A stretch of 64,000 nt of DNA from Bettongia penicillata ogilbyi (taxonomy: Eukaryota > Chordata > Mammalia > Diprotodontia > Potoroidae). Position 1 is the stretch's first letter. Every line of letters starts with the position of its first letter. The notes under the pieces are model-generated. The model was given only the letters and a program-made list of their open reading frames with translations, had not been told where the DNA came from and did no database searches. The stretch covers positions 14,670,718-14,734,717 of the forward strand of contig JAJHZJ010000014.1 in assembly GCA_023548195.1 (NCBI GenBank). The letters run 5' to 3'. This document shows, one piece after another, positions 19,275 through 29,518 of the stretch. Both the position numbers and the translations under genes were made by a program.

Positions 19275-20825
19275 TAATATTTTTTAAAATTTATTTATTT
19301 TTAGTTTTCAACGTTCATTTCTACAAGATTTTGAGTTCCAAATTTTCTTCCCATCTGTCCCTTCAGCCCTCCCCAAGATACTGTGCATTCTGATTACCCC
19401 TTCCCTCAATCTGCCCTCCCTTCTATCACATCCCTCCCTTCCCTTATCTCCATCTTCTCTGTTTTCTTGTAGGGCAAGATAGACTTCTATACCCCATTAC
19501 CTGTAGTTCTTATTTCCCAGTTGCATGCAAAAACAATTCTCAACATTCAATCCTAAAACTTTGAATTCCAACTTCTCTCCCTTTCTCCCTCCCCACCCAT
19601 CCCCACTGAGAAGGCAAGCAATTCAGTATAGGCTGTACATGTGTTGTCTTGCTAAAGACTTCCATAATAGTCATGTTGTGAAAGACTAATTATATTTCCC
19701 TCCATCCTACCCTGTCCCCCATTTATTCTATTCTCTCTTTCAACCTTGTCCCTCCCCTAAAGTGATTACAAATTACTCCCCCCCATTTGCCCTGCCTTCT
19801 ATCATCCCCCCACTCCACTTATCCCCTTCTCCCCCACTTTCCTGTAGTGTAAGATAGATTTTCATACCAAATTGAGTGTCCATGTTATTCCCTCCTTAAG
19901 CCAAATGTGAATAGAGTAAGCTCACTTTTCCCCTCTCACCTGCCCCCTTTTTCCCTCCATTGAAAAAATGTTTTCTTGCCTCTTTTATGAGAGATAATTT
20001 GTCCCATTCCATTTCTCCCTTTTTCCTCCCAATACATTCCTCTCATACTTTAATTTTATTTTTTAGGTATCATTTCTTCCTTTTCAACTCACCCTGTGCC
20101 CTGTGTGTGTGTGTGTGTGTGTGTGTGTATAAAATCCCTCCAACTGCCAAATACTGAGAAAAGTTTCAAGAGTTACAGATATTACCTTTTCATGCTTCTC
20201 TTGATTCTTGTGCTTGAAAGTCAGATTTTCTATTCATCTCTGATCTTTTCATCAAGAATGCTTGAAAGTCCTCTGTTTCATTGAAAGACCATATTTTCCC
20301 CTGAAGTATTATACTCAGTTTTGCTGGCTAGGTAATTCTTGGTTTTAATCCTAGTCCCTTTGAGTTTTGGAATTTCATATTCTAAGCCCTTTGATCCCTT
20401 AACATAGAAGCTGCTAGATATTGTGTTATCCTGATTGTATTTCCACAATACTCAAATTGTTTCTTCCTGGCTGCTTGCAATATTTTCTCCTTGACCTGGG
20501 AGTTCTGGAATTTGGCCACATTGTTCCTAGGAGTTTTTCTTTTGGGATCTGCGGTGGATCTGGCCCTGAGGCCTGCTGTGGGCCTGTTTCTGCTGGTGCC
20601 CCACAGCCACGCTGGGCTTCGTCCACAACCCGTGTGATAGACCTCACCTGTCGGCCTTCCAGGCTGCCTTGGGCTGGAAATCTCTTTCACTCTGTTGTTT
20701 TGTGGCTTCTGCTGCTCAAGAAGTTGTTTAGAGTCATTATTTACTGGTATCTTATGGGCAGTGGGGGAAGAGCTAAAGTAGGTGCGTCTTTCCACTCTGC
20801 CATCTTAGCTCTGCCCCTCCTCCAC
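19275..20825 (-). mobile_element. HAL1 (half-L1), internally deleted but end-to-end copy
   Basis: Minus-strand element of about 1.55 kb. The 5' head (gaggaggggcagagctaagatggcagag) is at 20825-20790 and about 260 bp of 5' UTR follows. This joins directly to the ORF1 C-terminal domain (from 'DPKRKTPRN', + position about 20550), then a GT/CA microsatellite, a purine-rich 3' UTR and an A-rich end at 19275. Perfect 11-bp direct repeats AATGCTATTTT flank it (19264-19274 and 20826-20836). ORF1's start, coiled coil and most of the RNA-recognition domain are missing. A 137-codon frame (20382-20795) runs through the join. Confidence 0.85.
20101..20129. repeat. (GT)n microsatellite inside HAL1
   Basis: About 14 GT units in the 3' part of the HAL1 copy, homologous in position to the CA tract at 50562-50592. 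Confidence 0.95.
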
Positions 20826-20939
20826 AATGCTATTTTAGTTTTACGTTTACTCTTTTGTTGTTGTTAGATTGGGACCTGGGATTCCCTTGGTATAGGAAAT
20901 TCACAGTAGGGAAATTCTATCAATCTATCAAAATTCTAT

Positions 20940-21100
20940 CAAATTATCAGCCATTCTCAGAATCTCTTTTGAGTTACTGAGAGATTATAGAGGTTAATTG
21001 GCTTGAGAAATTCAGTACCTTACTCAGGGTGACCAGAAGCAGACATTGAATCCAGGTTTTCCTGACTATGAGGCAGCTCTTCACTAGGCCATGTTCCTAT
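20940..21100 (-). mobile_element. MIR-like SINE remnant
   Basis: 'gagaaattcagtaccttactcagggtgaccagaagcagacattgaatccaggttttcctgactatgaggcagctcttcactaggcca' fits the reversed MIR order; decayed. Confidence 0.55.
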
Positions 21101-21289
21101 GTATAATTTGTTTCATATTACTTTTGTCTCATCATATTCAGTATATAAATAAAGGACTAGAAAGAAAAGCTAGTGGTTAAGCATAGAATTTTAAGTGTTG
21201 TACAGTGAAGTTTTAAATTTTATTAATTTTTACATTTTATAAGCTTTCAATACATGCTAATAATACTAGCAAACATTTGCATAACATGT

Positions 21290-21425
21290 ACTATACTATT
21301 ATTATTTCCATTTTACAAATGAGAAAACTAAGGCAAACAGAAGTTAAATAACCTGCCCAGGGCCGTACAGCTAGTAAGTGTCTTTGATCAGATTAGAACT
21401 CTGGTTGACTCCAAGAGATATTCTC
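21290..21425 (-). mobile_element. MIR-family SINE (reverse)
   Basis: 'attatttccattttacaaatgagaaaactaaggcaaacagaagttaaataacctgcccagggccgtacagctagtaagtgtctttgatcagattagaactc' is a good reversed MIR core. Confidence 0.85.
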
Positions 21426-22390
21426 ATCTACTGGATAAATGGATTTAGCTTTCCTTTAATGATGTTTCTTGTAATTTCTGTTTAAATAACAATTGCAGGC
21501 TAGAATTCTGTTTAGTAGCTCTCTTACTTGTGAGATATTTAAAAATAAGGAGTGAAACCTAAAAACACGTACCTTTTCTTTCAGTTTGATATATATTAAT
21601 TTATAAAGTGATGTGTGTTTGAAGTGAATTTTCCTAATTAGTTTACATTGAAAATTGTCTAGATATATCCCACTGAGAGCAGTACTTAAATAAAGGGTGA
21701 TCTTTTGTGAATTTCCTTGAGGAAGTTATTTCAGCACAAAAAAAAATCATGGCCATAAACTGTGAAACATAAGTGTGGCCTTTAAAAAGGCAAGGAGATA
21801 TAATTTCTTATAATAAGGCTGGCATGTTACTGAGGGCAGTGGCATTCTCCAGTGCCAAAGACAATCATGGCTGCAGCTATGGCCTCTTTGCCCTTAGAAG
21901 AGGGGGATTGCCACTGGAAGATTGATTAACAGTTAATGAGAATGAATATTACAATGAGGGGCTGGATTATTTTCATGAAATTTGGTTTACTTCTAAATTA
22001 CCCACAGCCCCAGTTTTCTTTATTTTGTTGAAGAAGGGAAACTCGACACGTGTGCTGCCTTAGTGTGGACAAATTTCTAGTGGCTATGCATTGTGCTGTA
22101 GTCCTGACAATGAAGGGTAACAGCAACAATGAGACAAGTGGGCTTCATAGCAGGGCTTAATAACCTGAATATTTTTACTGCACGTGCTTGTGGGAGCTTA
22201 GAGACCTCCTGGTGCTGATGTGAAACAGTTCCGGGATTTTACTGTGGTTGAGTTCATCTACATGGTAGGCATAAAGCGTTGTTGTTATGCCAAGCTCAGG
22301 GCACAGCTTGCTTTCTGGGTCTTAACTCTGAAAAACAGGGTGTCACCTATTGGTTTAAAAAAAGAGAGAGAGGAAAGGAGGGGTGATCTT
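21426..22390. other. Repeat-free intronic block, candidate conserved non-coding element
   Basis: Nearly 1 kb without recognisable repeats, which is unusual in this part of the window. Composition is balanced, with several dense regulatory-looking words: a 13-bp palindrome ATTAACAGTTAAT (21925-21937), a CACGTG E-box (about 22047-22052), AACAATG SOX-like (about 22125) and paired CATGGC/GCCATG words around 21750-21880. The ORF at 22220-22465 has no recognisable domain and runs into the flanking L1. Whether it is conserved cannot be tested here. Confidence 0.4.
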
Positions 22391-22549
22391 GTCTTGGGGA
22401 TCCTGACAGCACCTTTCATCACAAGCCCTTCAGAATTGTCTTGGATCGTTGTATTGCTGAGCTAAGTTACTCACAGTAGATCATCATGTTATATTGCTGT
22501 TACTGTGTATAATGTTCTCCTGGTTCTGCTCATTTCACTTAGCAGAAGT

Positions 22550-22850
22550 TCATGTAAGTCTTTCCAGGTTTTTGAGCAAGCATCCTGCTCGCCATTTCTT
22601 AAAGTACGTAAGTATTCCGTCATGATCATAAGCAGCAACTTCTTGTTCAGCCATTCCCCAATTGATGGATATCCACTTAATTTCTAATTCTTTGCCACCA
22701 CTAAAAGAGCTGCTGTAAATATTTGTGTGTGTGTGTGTGTGTGTATGTATATTTCCTTTTTTTTTAATCTCTTTGGGATATAGACCTAATAGTTGTATTA
22801 CTTGGTCAGAAGGTATGTATGCTTGGTTTTTTAGCCCTTTGAACATTGTT
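22550..22850 (-). pseudogene. L1 ORF2 C-terminus fragment
   Basis: The minus frame gives 'QLLGLYPKEIKKKG', a GT-repeat interruption, then 'SSFSGGKELEIKWISINWGMAEQEVAAYDHDGIL'. These equal the 'LLGIYP..' and 'NWK..PSIGEWLNK..YM' blocks of L1 ORF2 in shifted frames. A (GT)n tract at 22724-22745 interrupts it. Confidence 0.75.
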
Positions 22851-24017
22851 CCTAATTGCTTTCCAGAATGGTTGAATCAGTATATAGCTTCATCAACAGT
22901 ACATTAGTGTTTTAATTTTCCCATATCCTCTCTAATATTTGTCGTTTTCTTTTTCTGTCATTTTAGGCAATCTGATAGGTGTGTGGTGGTAGTTTAGGGT
23001 CATTTGAATTTGCATTCCTTTAATAAATAGTGATTTAGAACATTTTTTTATATGACTATAGTTAGCTTTGATTACTTTATCTGAAAACTGCCTTTTTCAT
23101 ATCCTGTGACAATTTATCAATTGAAGAATGGCTCTTAATTTGGTTCAGTTTTATTTTATTTTTTTTTATTTTTTTTTGGAAATATTTTTTTTATTTATTT
23201 AATTTTTTACATTCATTTTCACAAATTTTTTGGGTTCCCAATTTTCTCCCCTTTTATCCCCTCCCCCCACCCCAATACCCCAAACAATCTAATTTTCCCT
23301 ATCTCCAATCTGCCCTCTCTTCTGTCATCCCTCCCTTCTCTTGTCTTCATCTTCTCTTTTCTCCTGTAGGGCCAGATGACTTTCTATTCCTCATTAACTG
23401 TATGTCTTCTTTCCTAGTAGTAACAACAACACTAAACAGTTGCTCCTAAAACTTTGAGTTCCAGATTCTCCCCATCCCTCCCTCCCCACCCATTCCCTTT
23501 GGGACGGCAGGCAATTCAATTTAGGCCATATCTGTGTAGTTTTGCAAATGACTTCCCTGATAGTCGTGTTGTGTAAGACTAACTGGATTACCATCCCTCC
23601 TAACCTGCCCCTCATTGTTTCTCTTCTGTCTCTTGATCCTGTCCCTCCCCAAGTGTTGACTTCAAATTGCTCCCTCCTCCTTTGCCCTCCCCTCCATCAT
23701 CCCCTCCCTTGCAATATCTCCTTCTCCCCCACTTTCTTATACTGTAAGATAGGTTTTCATACCAAAATGAGTGTGCATTTCACTCCTTCGTTTAGTCAAA
23801 TGTGATAAGGGTAAACTTCTTGGTTTTTTTTTTTTTTCTCAGCTTTCCTCTTTTTCCCTCCACTAAGAAAAACTCCTACCTGCCTCTTAAATGACATATA
23901 GTTACCCCCTTCCCTTTCCCTCTCTTTCCTCCCCCTACATTTCTCTCTCACCATTTACCTTAGTTTCTTTTAAGGTATGGTCCCATCCTATTCAGTTCAA
24001 TCTGTGCTCTCTATCTC

Positions 24018-24062
24018 TGTATGTGTGTGCATGTGTGCATGCGTGTACATGTGTATGTGTGG
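24018..24062. repeat. Imperfect (TG)n tract in HAL1 3' region
   Basis: 'tgtatgtgtgtgcatgtgtgcatgcgtgtacatgtgtatgtgtgg', in the element's habitual microsatellite position after ORF1. Confidence 0.9.
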
Positions 24063-24195
24063 TCCCACCAACTACCCAGATACTGAAAAGTTTTAAGAGT
24101 TAGAAATATTGTCTTTCCCTGTATGAATGTAAACAGTTGACTTCTGGTAAGTCCCTTAAGACTTCTCTTTGCTGTTTCCTTTTTCATGCTTCTTC

Positions 24196-25296
24196 TCATT
24201 CTTGTGTTTGAAAGTCAAATTTTCTTTTCAGCTCTGGTTTTTTCATTAAGAATGATTGAAAGTCCTCTGTTTCATTGAAAGACCATATTTTCCCTTGAAG
24301 TATTATACTCAGTTTAGCTGGGTAGGTGATTCTTGGTTTGAGTCCTAGTTCCTTTGCCTTCTGGAATATCCTATTCCACGCCCTTTGATCCCTTAATGTA
24401 GAAGCTGCTAGATCTTGGGTTATCCTGATTGTATTTCCACAGTACTGGAATTGTTTCTTTCTAGCTGCTTGCAAGATTTTTTCCTTGAGCTGGGAGTTCT
24501 GGAATTTGGCCACAATGTTCCTAGGAGTTTGTCTTTTTGGATCTCTTTCAGGTGGTGATCGATGGATTCTTTCAATACTTATTTTGCCCTCTGGTTCTAG
24601 AATGTCAGGGCAGTTTTCCTTGATAATTTCATGGAAGATGATGTCTAGGCTCTTTTTTTGATCATGACTTTCAGGTAGTCCCATAATTTTTAAATTGTCT
24701 CTCCTGGATCTATTTTCCAGGTTAGTTGTTTTTCCCATGAGATATTTCACATTCTCTTCCATTTTTTCGTTCTTTTGGTTTTGTTTGGTCATTTCTTGGT
24801 TTCTCATAAAGTCATTAGACTCCATCTGTTCCATTCTAATTTTGAGAGAACTATTAAATTCAGTGAGCTTTTGAGCCTCTTTTTCCATTTGGTTCATTCT
24901 GCTTTTGAAAGCATTCTTCTCCTCATTGGCTTTTTGAACCTCCTTTGCCAATTGAGTGAGCCTATTTTTCAAGGTGTTAATTTCCTCAGCATTTTTTTGG
25001 GTCTCCTTTACCAAGGTATTGACCCGATTTTCATACTTTTCTTGTATCTCTCTCATTTCTCTTCCCAGTTTTTGCTCCACCTGTCTAACTTGCTTTTCAA
25101 AATCCTTTGTGAGCTGTTCCAGGGCCTGAGCCCACCCGCCACCCCTCTGGGGTGTCTGGGGTACTGAGGCCCCGCCCTCCACGTCTTTCCCTGATGGCAA
25201 GGATACGTCCTCATCATCAGATCCGAAGGTCGGGATCATTTGCATTTGTTGGAAAAAACTCTCTATAGTCTTATTTTTCTTCCCTTTTCTAGGCAT
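24196..25296 (-). CDS. HAL1/L1 ORF1 protein (RNA-binding nucleic-acid chaperone), intact
   Basis: A 366-codon open frame with the family's N-terminus 'MPRKGKKNKTIES', identical at 12 of 13 positions to the HAL1 copy at 49324. Layout by residue: a basic then acidic flexible N-terminus (1-60); a long heptad-rich coiled coil (about 60-195, including 'LTQLAKEVQKANEEKNAF'), which in L1 ORF1p drives trimerisation; an RRM-like domain (about 196-262, with 'ENRSRRDNLKIMGLPE'); and a basic C-terminal domain (about 263-355, 'KFQNSQLKEKILQAARKKQF', 'RITQDLAAST', 'PRITYPAKLS'). In L1, ORF1p binds its own RNA and forms the cytoplasmic ribonucleoprotein. Here there is no ORF2, so movement would need a partner L1. 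The ATG lies 30 bp after 'ctcagaagtcaagtaactgg', a context also seen at 49324. Present activity is not shown by the sequence; only the absence of disabling changes is. Confidence 0.9.
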   Translation of the reverse strand: MPRKGKKNKTIESFFQQMQMIPTFGSDDEDVSLPSGKDVEGGASVPQTPQRGGGWAQALEQLTKDFEKQVRQVEQKLGREMREIQEKYENRVNTLVKETQKNAEEINTLKNRLTQLAKEVQKANEEKNAFKSRMNQMEKEAQKLTEFNSSLKIRMEQMESNDFMRNQEMTKQNQKNEKMEENVKYLMGKTTNLENRSRRDNLKIMGLPESHDQKKSLDIIFHEIIKENCPDILEPEGKISIERIHRSPPERDPKRQTPRNIVAKFQNSQLKEKILQAARKKQFQYCGNTIRITQDLAASTLRDQRAWNRIFQKAKELGLKPRITYPAKLSIILQGKIWSFNETEDFQSFLMKKPELKRKFDFQTQE

Positions 25297-25299
25297 TTT

Positions 25300-26143
25300 C
25301 CCAGCCAGTTACTTGACTTCTGAGATTCCTTTCCACCCCCGCCTGGATCCGCCCAGCTAGTGCTTGGCCTCTGAGATTTAAATGGGCTTTCCTCCTGCTG
25401 GCTGTCAATCAGTGAGCTTTAGTTCAGGTGCTGGGGTGGGGGCAGGGCCACCTCCCAGGCTCAGATCCCTCGGGGGCTTTATGCAGAGACTTTCAGGAAT
25501 GGAGCGGGTGGGGGCAGGGTGGGGGGCCCGCCTCCCAATCTCAGTTCCCTTGGGGGCTTTGAGCAGAAGCCTTCAGTAATAGAGCGGGGTGGGGGCAGGG
25601 CTGTCTCCCAGGCTCAGCTCCATCAGGTTTTATGCTGGAATCTTCCGTAACGAAGATCCTGCCTGCTGTTGGGGGATTCCTGAGTCCTGGGCCGCTGCCG
25701 CCTCAGCTGCCGCCCACACCTCTGCCTCCGCCGCTTCCTGCCCCCGTCTCTGCCGCCACCGCTTCCTCCCGAGGGGGCCCAAGTCACGGAGACGCCCTGC
25801 TTCCCCTCTCCTCCAGCCCGGCCTTCTTTCCCACTGACCTGTAGCTTCTGTGGGCGGAGGGACTTTCCCGGCTGCCGGAGCTTCCGTCTCTGAAGCCTGC
25901 TCGGATCAGCTTCTCTGGGGCCGCGGCCAGGGAAGCGCTGGGGTTGGGGTCCACTTTCTGGGGCACGCTGGACCCTGGGGACGGGTCTCCAGGGCTCCCT
26001 GGAACGGAAATCTCTTCCACTCTGCTTCTGCACACCTTGTATTGACCCAGAAGTTATGGGGGACTCTTTTTACATTAATTCTATGGGCTTTTGGTTTCGG
26101 AGCTCGTAAACGTGCGTCCTTCTACTCCGCCATTTTGGTTCCC
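25300..26143 (-). promoter_or_regulatory. HAL1 5' UTR / internal promoter region, GC-rich
   Basis: The 840 bp upstream of ORF1 are markedly GC- and CpG-rich, with repeated 'cagtagcctctgcataaagcccc'-like and 'ggggtgggggcaggg' modules around 25380-25620. In L1-type elements the 5' UTR carries the RNA polymerase II promoter, so this is inferred to be the element's promoter. It is not a host gene CpG island, because it ends exactly at the element's 5' boundary (26143). The 130-odd-codon frames over it are artefacts of GC-rich sequence. Confidence 0.7.
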
Positions 26144-26739
26144 TCAGTTTTATTTATGTTTGAGAAATGAAGTCTTTATCAGAGAAACTTGCTATAAATT
26201 TTATTTTCATAGTAATAAATACCAATTATGTATTTCCATTTCCCCTGTTCATCTCTCTCTCTCCCTGCCCTCCTTTTACCATATCTATTCTCAAGTGTTT
26301 TGCTTCTGATTTTTACCTCCTCCAAACTACCCCGCCTTCTATTAGCCTTTCTCTTTTTCTCTTTTTCCCATTCCCCTCCTTTACTGACTATTAAGACAGA
26401 TTTCTATTCCCAATGAATTGTGTATGTTATTGCCTCTTTGAGCCAGTTCCAATGAGAGTAAGATTCAAATGCTCTCCTCTTTCTTCCCCCATTTTCCCCT
26501 CTACTGTAAAAGATCTTTTACATCTCTTTTATGTCAGATAATTTACCCCATTCTACCTCTGCCTTTCCCCTTATCCCAGTGCATTCTTCTTTCTCACCCT
26601 TTAATTTTTTTAGATAATCATACCATCATTTTCAGCTCACATCTGTACTTTCAGTCTGTATATTACTCTCCTCTTTGTAACTGCCCTAATAAAGAGAAAG
26701 TTTTTAGGAGTTATGAGTATCATTTTCCCATGTAGGAAT

Positions 26740-28380
26740 GTGAACAGTTGAACCTTCTTGAATCTCTCATGATTTCTCTTGCCTTTTTATCTCTTTATGC
26801 TTCTCTTGAGTCTTGTATTTGAAAATCAGATTTTCTGTCCACCTCTGATCTTTTCATTAGGACTGCTTGAAAGTCCTCTATTTCATTTGTTAACAGGATT
26901 TTACTGAGCCAGCCTCACATGAGAATAATGCAACAGCAGGCCAGTCAAAGTGCTAGTAATCAGGTAGCCATTTAATTAACTAGTTTCATTAAGAGGAACA
27001 GATTTGCAAATTGGGAATTCTCCTGAGCCAAATTCCACCTTGCTGAGGTGAAGGCAAATGTATAAATTACAATGGGAAGGGACAGGTGAAGATGGATTAC
27101 AAACATTCCTATTTCCCAGGGCTTGATTGTTTTCCCGTGAGAATCCCAGAAGTAGAAGAGAATATAACAGTTCTAGAGTCCTGCGGGAACACTATCGCCC
27201 AAGTCTTTGGGGGTCATTACTTGGTGGCACAAGACCAGAGTTCTGTGACAGGAACAGATTCTACAATTTACTTCACTTAAGATTACATAAGTACAAGAAT
27301 ACCAGTAATGGTGAGCATTGTCAAGGTTTGATTGATCATTTCAAGAAGCATTATGAGATTCTTACAAGAGAAGCAATTATAAAAAATCTAATCTGTTTGT
27401 ATATTCATTACATATATCAGTTATTATGAAAATCATGATTCCTTTCACACCAATTTCCCCTAAAGGCTTTTTATACTCCATATTGCTGGGAGGTGATTCT
27501 TAGTTGTAATCCAGGCTCTTTTGCCCTCCAAAATACCACGTTCCAAGCCCTCTAGTCCTTTAAAGTAGAAACTGCTATATCTTGTGTTATCCTGACTGTG
27601 ACTCCATGATATTTGAATTCTTTTGGACTGCTTGCAGTATATTCTTCTTGAACTAGGAGCTCTGGGATTTGACTACAATGTTCCTGAGAGTTTTCATTTG
27701 AAGATCTCTTTTAGGAGGTGATCAGTGGATTCTTTCCATTTCTATTTTACCCTCTGGTTCTAAAATATCAGGGCAGTTTTCCTTGATAATTTCTTGAAAG
27801 ATGTTATATAGGCTCTTCTTTTGATCATGACTTTCAAGTAGTCTAGTGATTTTAAAATTATCTCTCCTGGACCTATCTTTCAGGTCCAGTGAGATATTTC
27901 ACATTTTCTTCTATTTTTTTATTCTTTTGATTTTTTTTTATTGTTTCTTGTCTCATAAAGTCATTAGCTTCCATTTACCCAATTCTAATCTTTAAGGAAT
28001 TATGTTTTCATCAGTGAACTTTTGTACTTTTTCCATTTGAACTTTTCCATTTGTCCAGTTCTAATTTCTAAGGAGTTCTTCTCTTCAGTGAATTTTTGTA
28101 TAGTCTTTCATTTGGCCAATTCTGTTCTTCAAGGCATTCTTCTCTTCATTGGATTTTTCTGTATTAGGCCTATTCTGTTTTTTAAGGTGTTTTTTCAGTA
28201 TTTTTTTGTGTCTCCTTTTACCAAGCTGATGTTGACTCTTTTTTCATGATTTTCTTACATCACACTCATTTCTCTTCCCAATTTTTTCTCTACTTCTCTT
28301 ACTTGATTTAAAAAAACCCTTTTTGAGCTTTTCCATAGCCTGGGATAAATTCATATTTTTCTTTGGAAGCTTTGGATGTA
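26740..28380 (-). pseudogene. L1 ORF1 pseudogene (reverse), split by an LTR-like insert
   Basis: The minus strand carries decayed ORF1 from the coiled-coil region (28300-28000, 'ttggccaattctgttcttcaaggcattcttctcttc' complement) through the RRM block (complement of 'attttaaaattatctctcctggacctatc', about 27848) to the C-terminal domain (27700-27470 and 26890-26750). Stops and indels are frequent. The C-terminal domain is interrupted at 26888-27449. Confidence 0.85.
26888..27449 (-). mobile_element. LTR-like insertion, 562 bp
   Basis: It interrupts L1 ORF1 homology between 'cctctatttcatt' and 'ccaatttcccctaaagg'. Both ends are TGT..ACA (TGTTAACA at the left; CCTTTCACA at the right, i.e. TGTGAAAGG on the minus strand). 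On the minus strand it ends '..CAGTAAAATCCTGTTAACA', resembling an LTR with a poor polyadenylation signal. I could not find a clean target duplication, and about 6 bp of ORF1 seem missing. An ERVL- or ERV1-type solo LTR is likely but unproven. Confidence 0.5.
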
Positions 28381-29304
28381 GGAGTTTTGACTGTTATCTT
28401 CTTCTGAGTTTGTGTTTTGATCTTTCCTGTCACTTTAGTAACTTTCTTTAGTCAGGTTCTTTTTCTGTTGTCTGCTTCTTTTCTAGCCTTTTTCTTGAGT
28501 TTTAAATCTATGCTAAAATATGGCTTTGCTTCCAGAGTCTAGGGGGCTTGTCCCAAGCTTCACCTTTTCAGCTCTCTCAAGTTTGTGAGATGTATTTAGT
28601 GTGCACTGGTCTGTGAGAAACCACAAGAACTTTTTTCCATTCTGGAACTGTGACCCAGATGCACACTCTCTTGCAGCTACAAGCTCTGGTGTGCTAGTGT
28701 TTCTCCCTGCTCTGGGACTGAGACCTAGGACTTGATCTAGATCTAGGCAATGCAAGAGTAATACCCCTGGTGCCAGCAGATACATTTACCTGTACCCCTG
28801 TAAATCTCCTTCTAACCAGCCCTGCAACTCCCTTACCATCTCTAGGTTGAAAGTTCTGAAAACAGCCATTGCTGCCACTAATTCATCCTGGGGCCCAGTC
28901 TGCACTGGACTGGACTCCACTCTCATCCTGGTGCGACATCTTTCCTGCTGACCTAAGTTGTCCTGGGCTGGAAAATTGTTTCACTCCATCTTTTTGTGAG
29001 TTCTGCCACTCTGGAAATTTGTTTTGAGTCATCATTTAAAGGGATTTGGGGGAGAGCTCAGGTTTTTATTCTACCATCTTTTTTTTTAGTTCTGCCCTTC
29101 CTGAACTAACCCTTCATATCTTAAGGAGAAGATGCTGACCAGTTGACCATTTTAGAGGAAGACAGAACAACTGAAATTGTGTTTACATTTGCACCAAGGG
29201 TTCTTTTAGAGATAAAGGAAGAGATACTTGATTGCAAGAGTGGTAACACTGGGATAGTTACTAAGAAGCATTATGGACTCTACCAGCAGAAAGGGTTTTA
29301 ATAA

Positions 29305-29518
29305 TAGGATTAACAACCAGTTGCCCTGGAGGTTAGAGCAAGTCACCAGGAGCCAAAGAACTAAATCAAGCAGATTTTTCTGGTTTTATCTGCTCAGACA
29401 CTTAAGTTACTATATGACCATTGGCAAGTCTCTTAACTTCTCTGAACCTCAATTCCTTCATTTTTAAAATGGGAGTGATCTTACTTGCAGTGCCTACTTT
29501 ATGGGGTATTGAGAGAAG
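29305..29518 (+). mobile_element. MIR-family SINE
   Basis: 'ttaagttactatatgaccattggcaagtctcttaacttctctgaacctcaattccttcatttttaaaatgggagtgatc..gggtattgagagaag': MIR core and 3' part, + orientation. The head is decayed. Confidence 0.75.

Larger units (their letters stand above)
23157..26143 (-). mobile_element. Full-length HAL1 (half-L1) with intact ORF1
   Basis: A 2,987-bp minus-strand element with perfect 12-bp target duplications TCAGTTTTATTT (23145-23156 and 26144-26155). Order on the minus strand: 5' head (complement of 'gtccttctactccgccattttggttccc'), GC-rich 5' UTR (25300-26143), ORF1 (25296-24196), a TG/CA tract (24018-24062), purine-rich 3' UTR, and an A-rich tail (T-run near 23157-23215). 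No ORF2 sequence is present between ORF1 and the tail. That is the defining feature of half-L1 elements, which depend on L1 for reverse transcription. The crisp duplications and open ORF suggest it is the youngest large insertion in the window. Confidence 0.9.
22395..29105 (-). mobile_element. Older L1 in reverse, ORF2 mostly deleted, carrying two later insertions
   Basis: Read on the minus strand: 5' head at 29105-29040 (complement of 'gggcagaactaaaaaaaaagatggtagaataaaaacctgagc'), 5' UTR to about 28400, broken ORF1 (about 28380-26740), purine-rich inter-ORF region (to about 26210). It then jumps to the ORF2 C-terminus and 3' end (26205-26156 continued by 23144-22395). Most of ORF2 is absent. 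An LTR-like block (26888-27449) interrupts ORF1, and HAL1 23157-26143 interrupts the ORF2 C-terminus. The alternative is two adjacent reverse L1 fragments rather than one internally deleted copy. Confidence 0.65.

Noticed and set aside
20421..20867. 148-codon + strand ORF opposite the HAL1 at 19275-20825
   Set aside because: It reads the antisense of HAL1 5' UTR and ORF1 C-terminal sequence and shows no known domain.
24775..25167. 130-codon + strand ORF
   Set aside because: Shadow frame antisense to the HAL1 ORF1 coiled coil.
25380..26040. GC-rich, CpG-rich stretch that looks like a CpG-island promoter, with 100-136-codon frames on both strands
   Set aside because: It lies wholly inside the HAL1 5' UTR and stops at the element's target duplication; the frames are composition artefacts.
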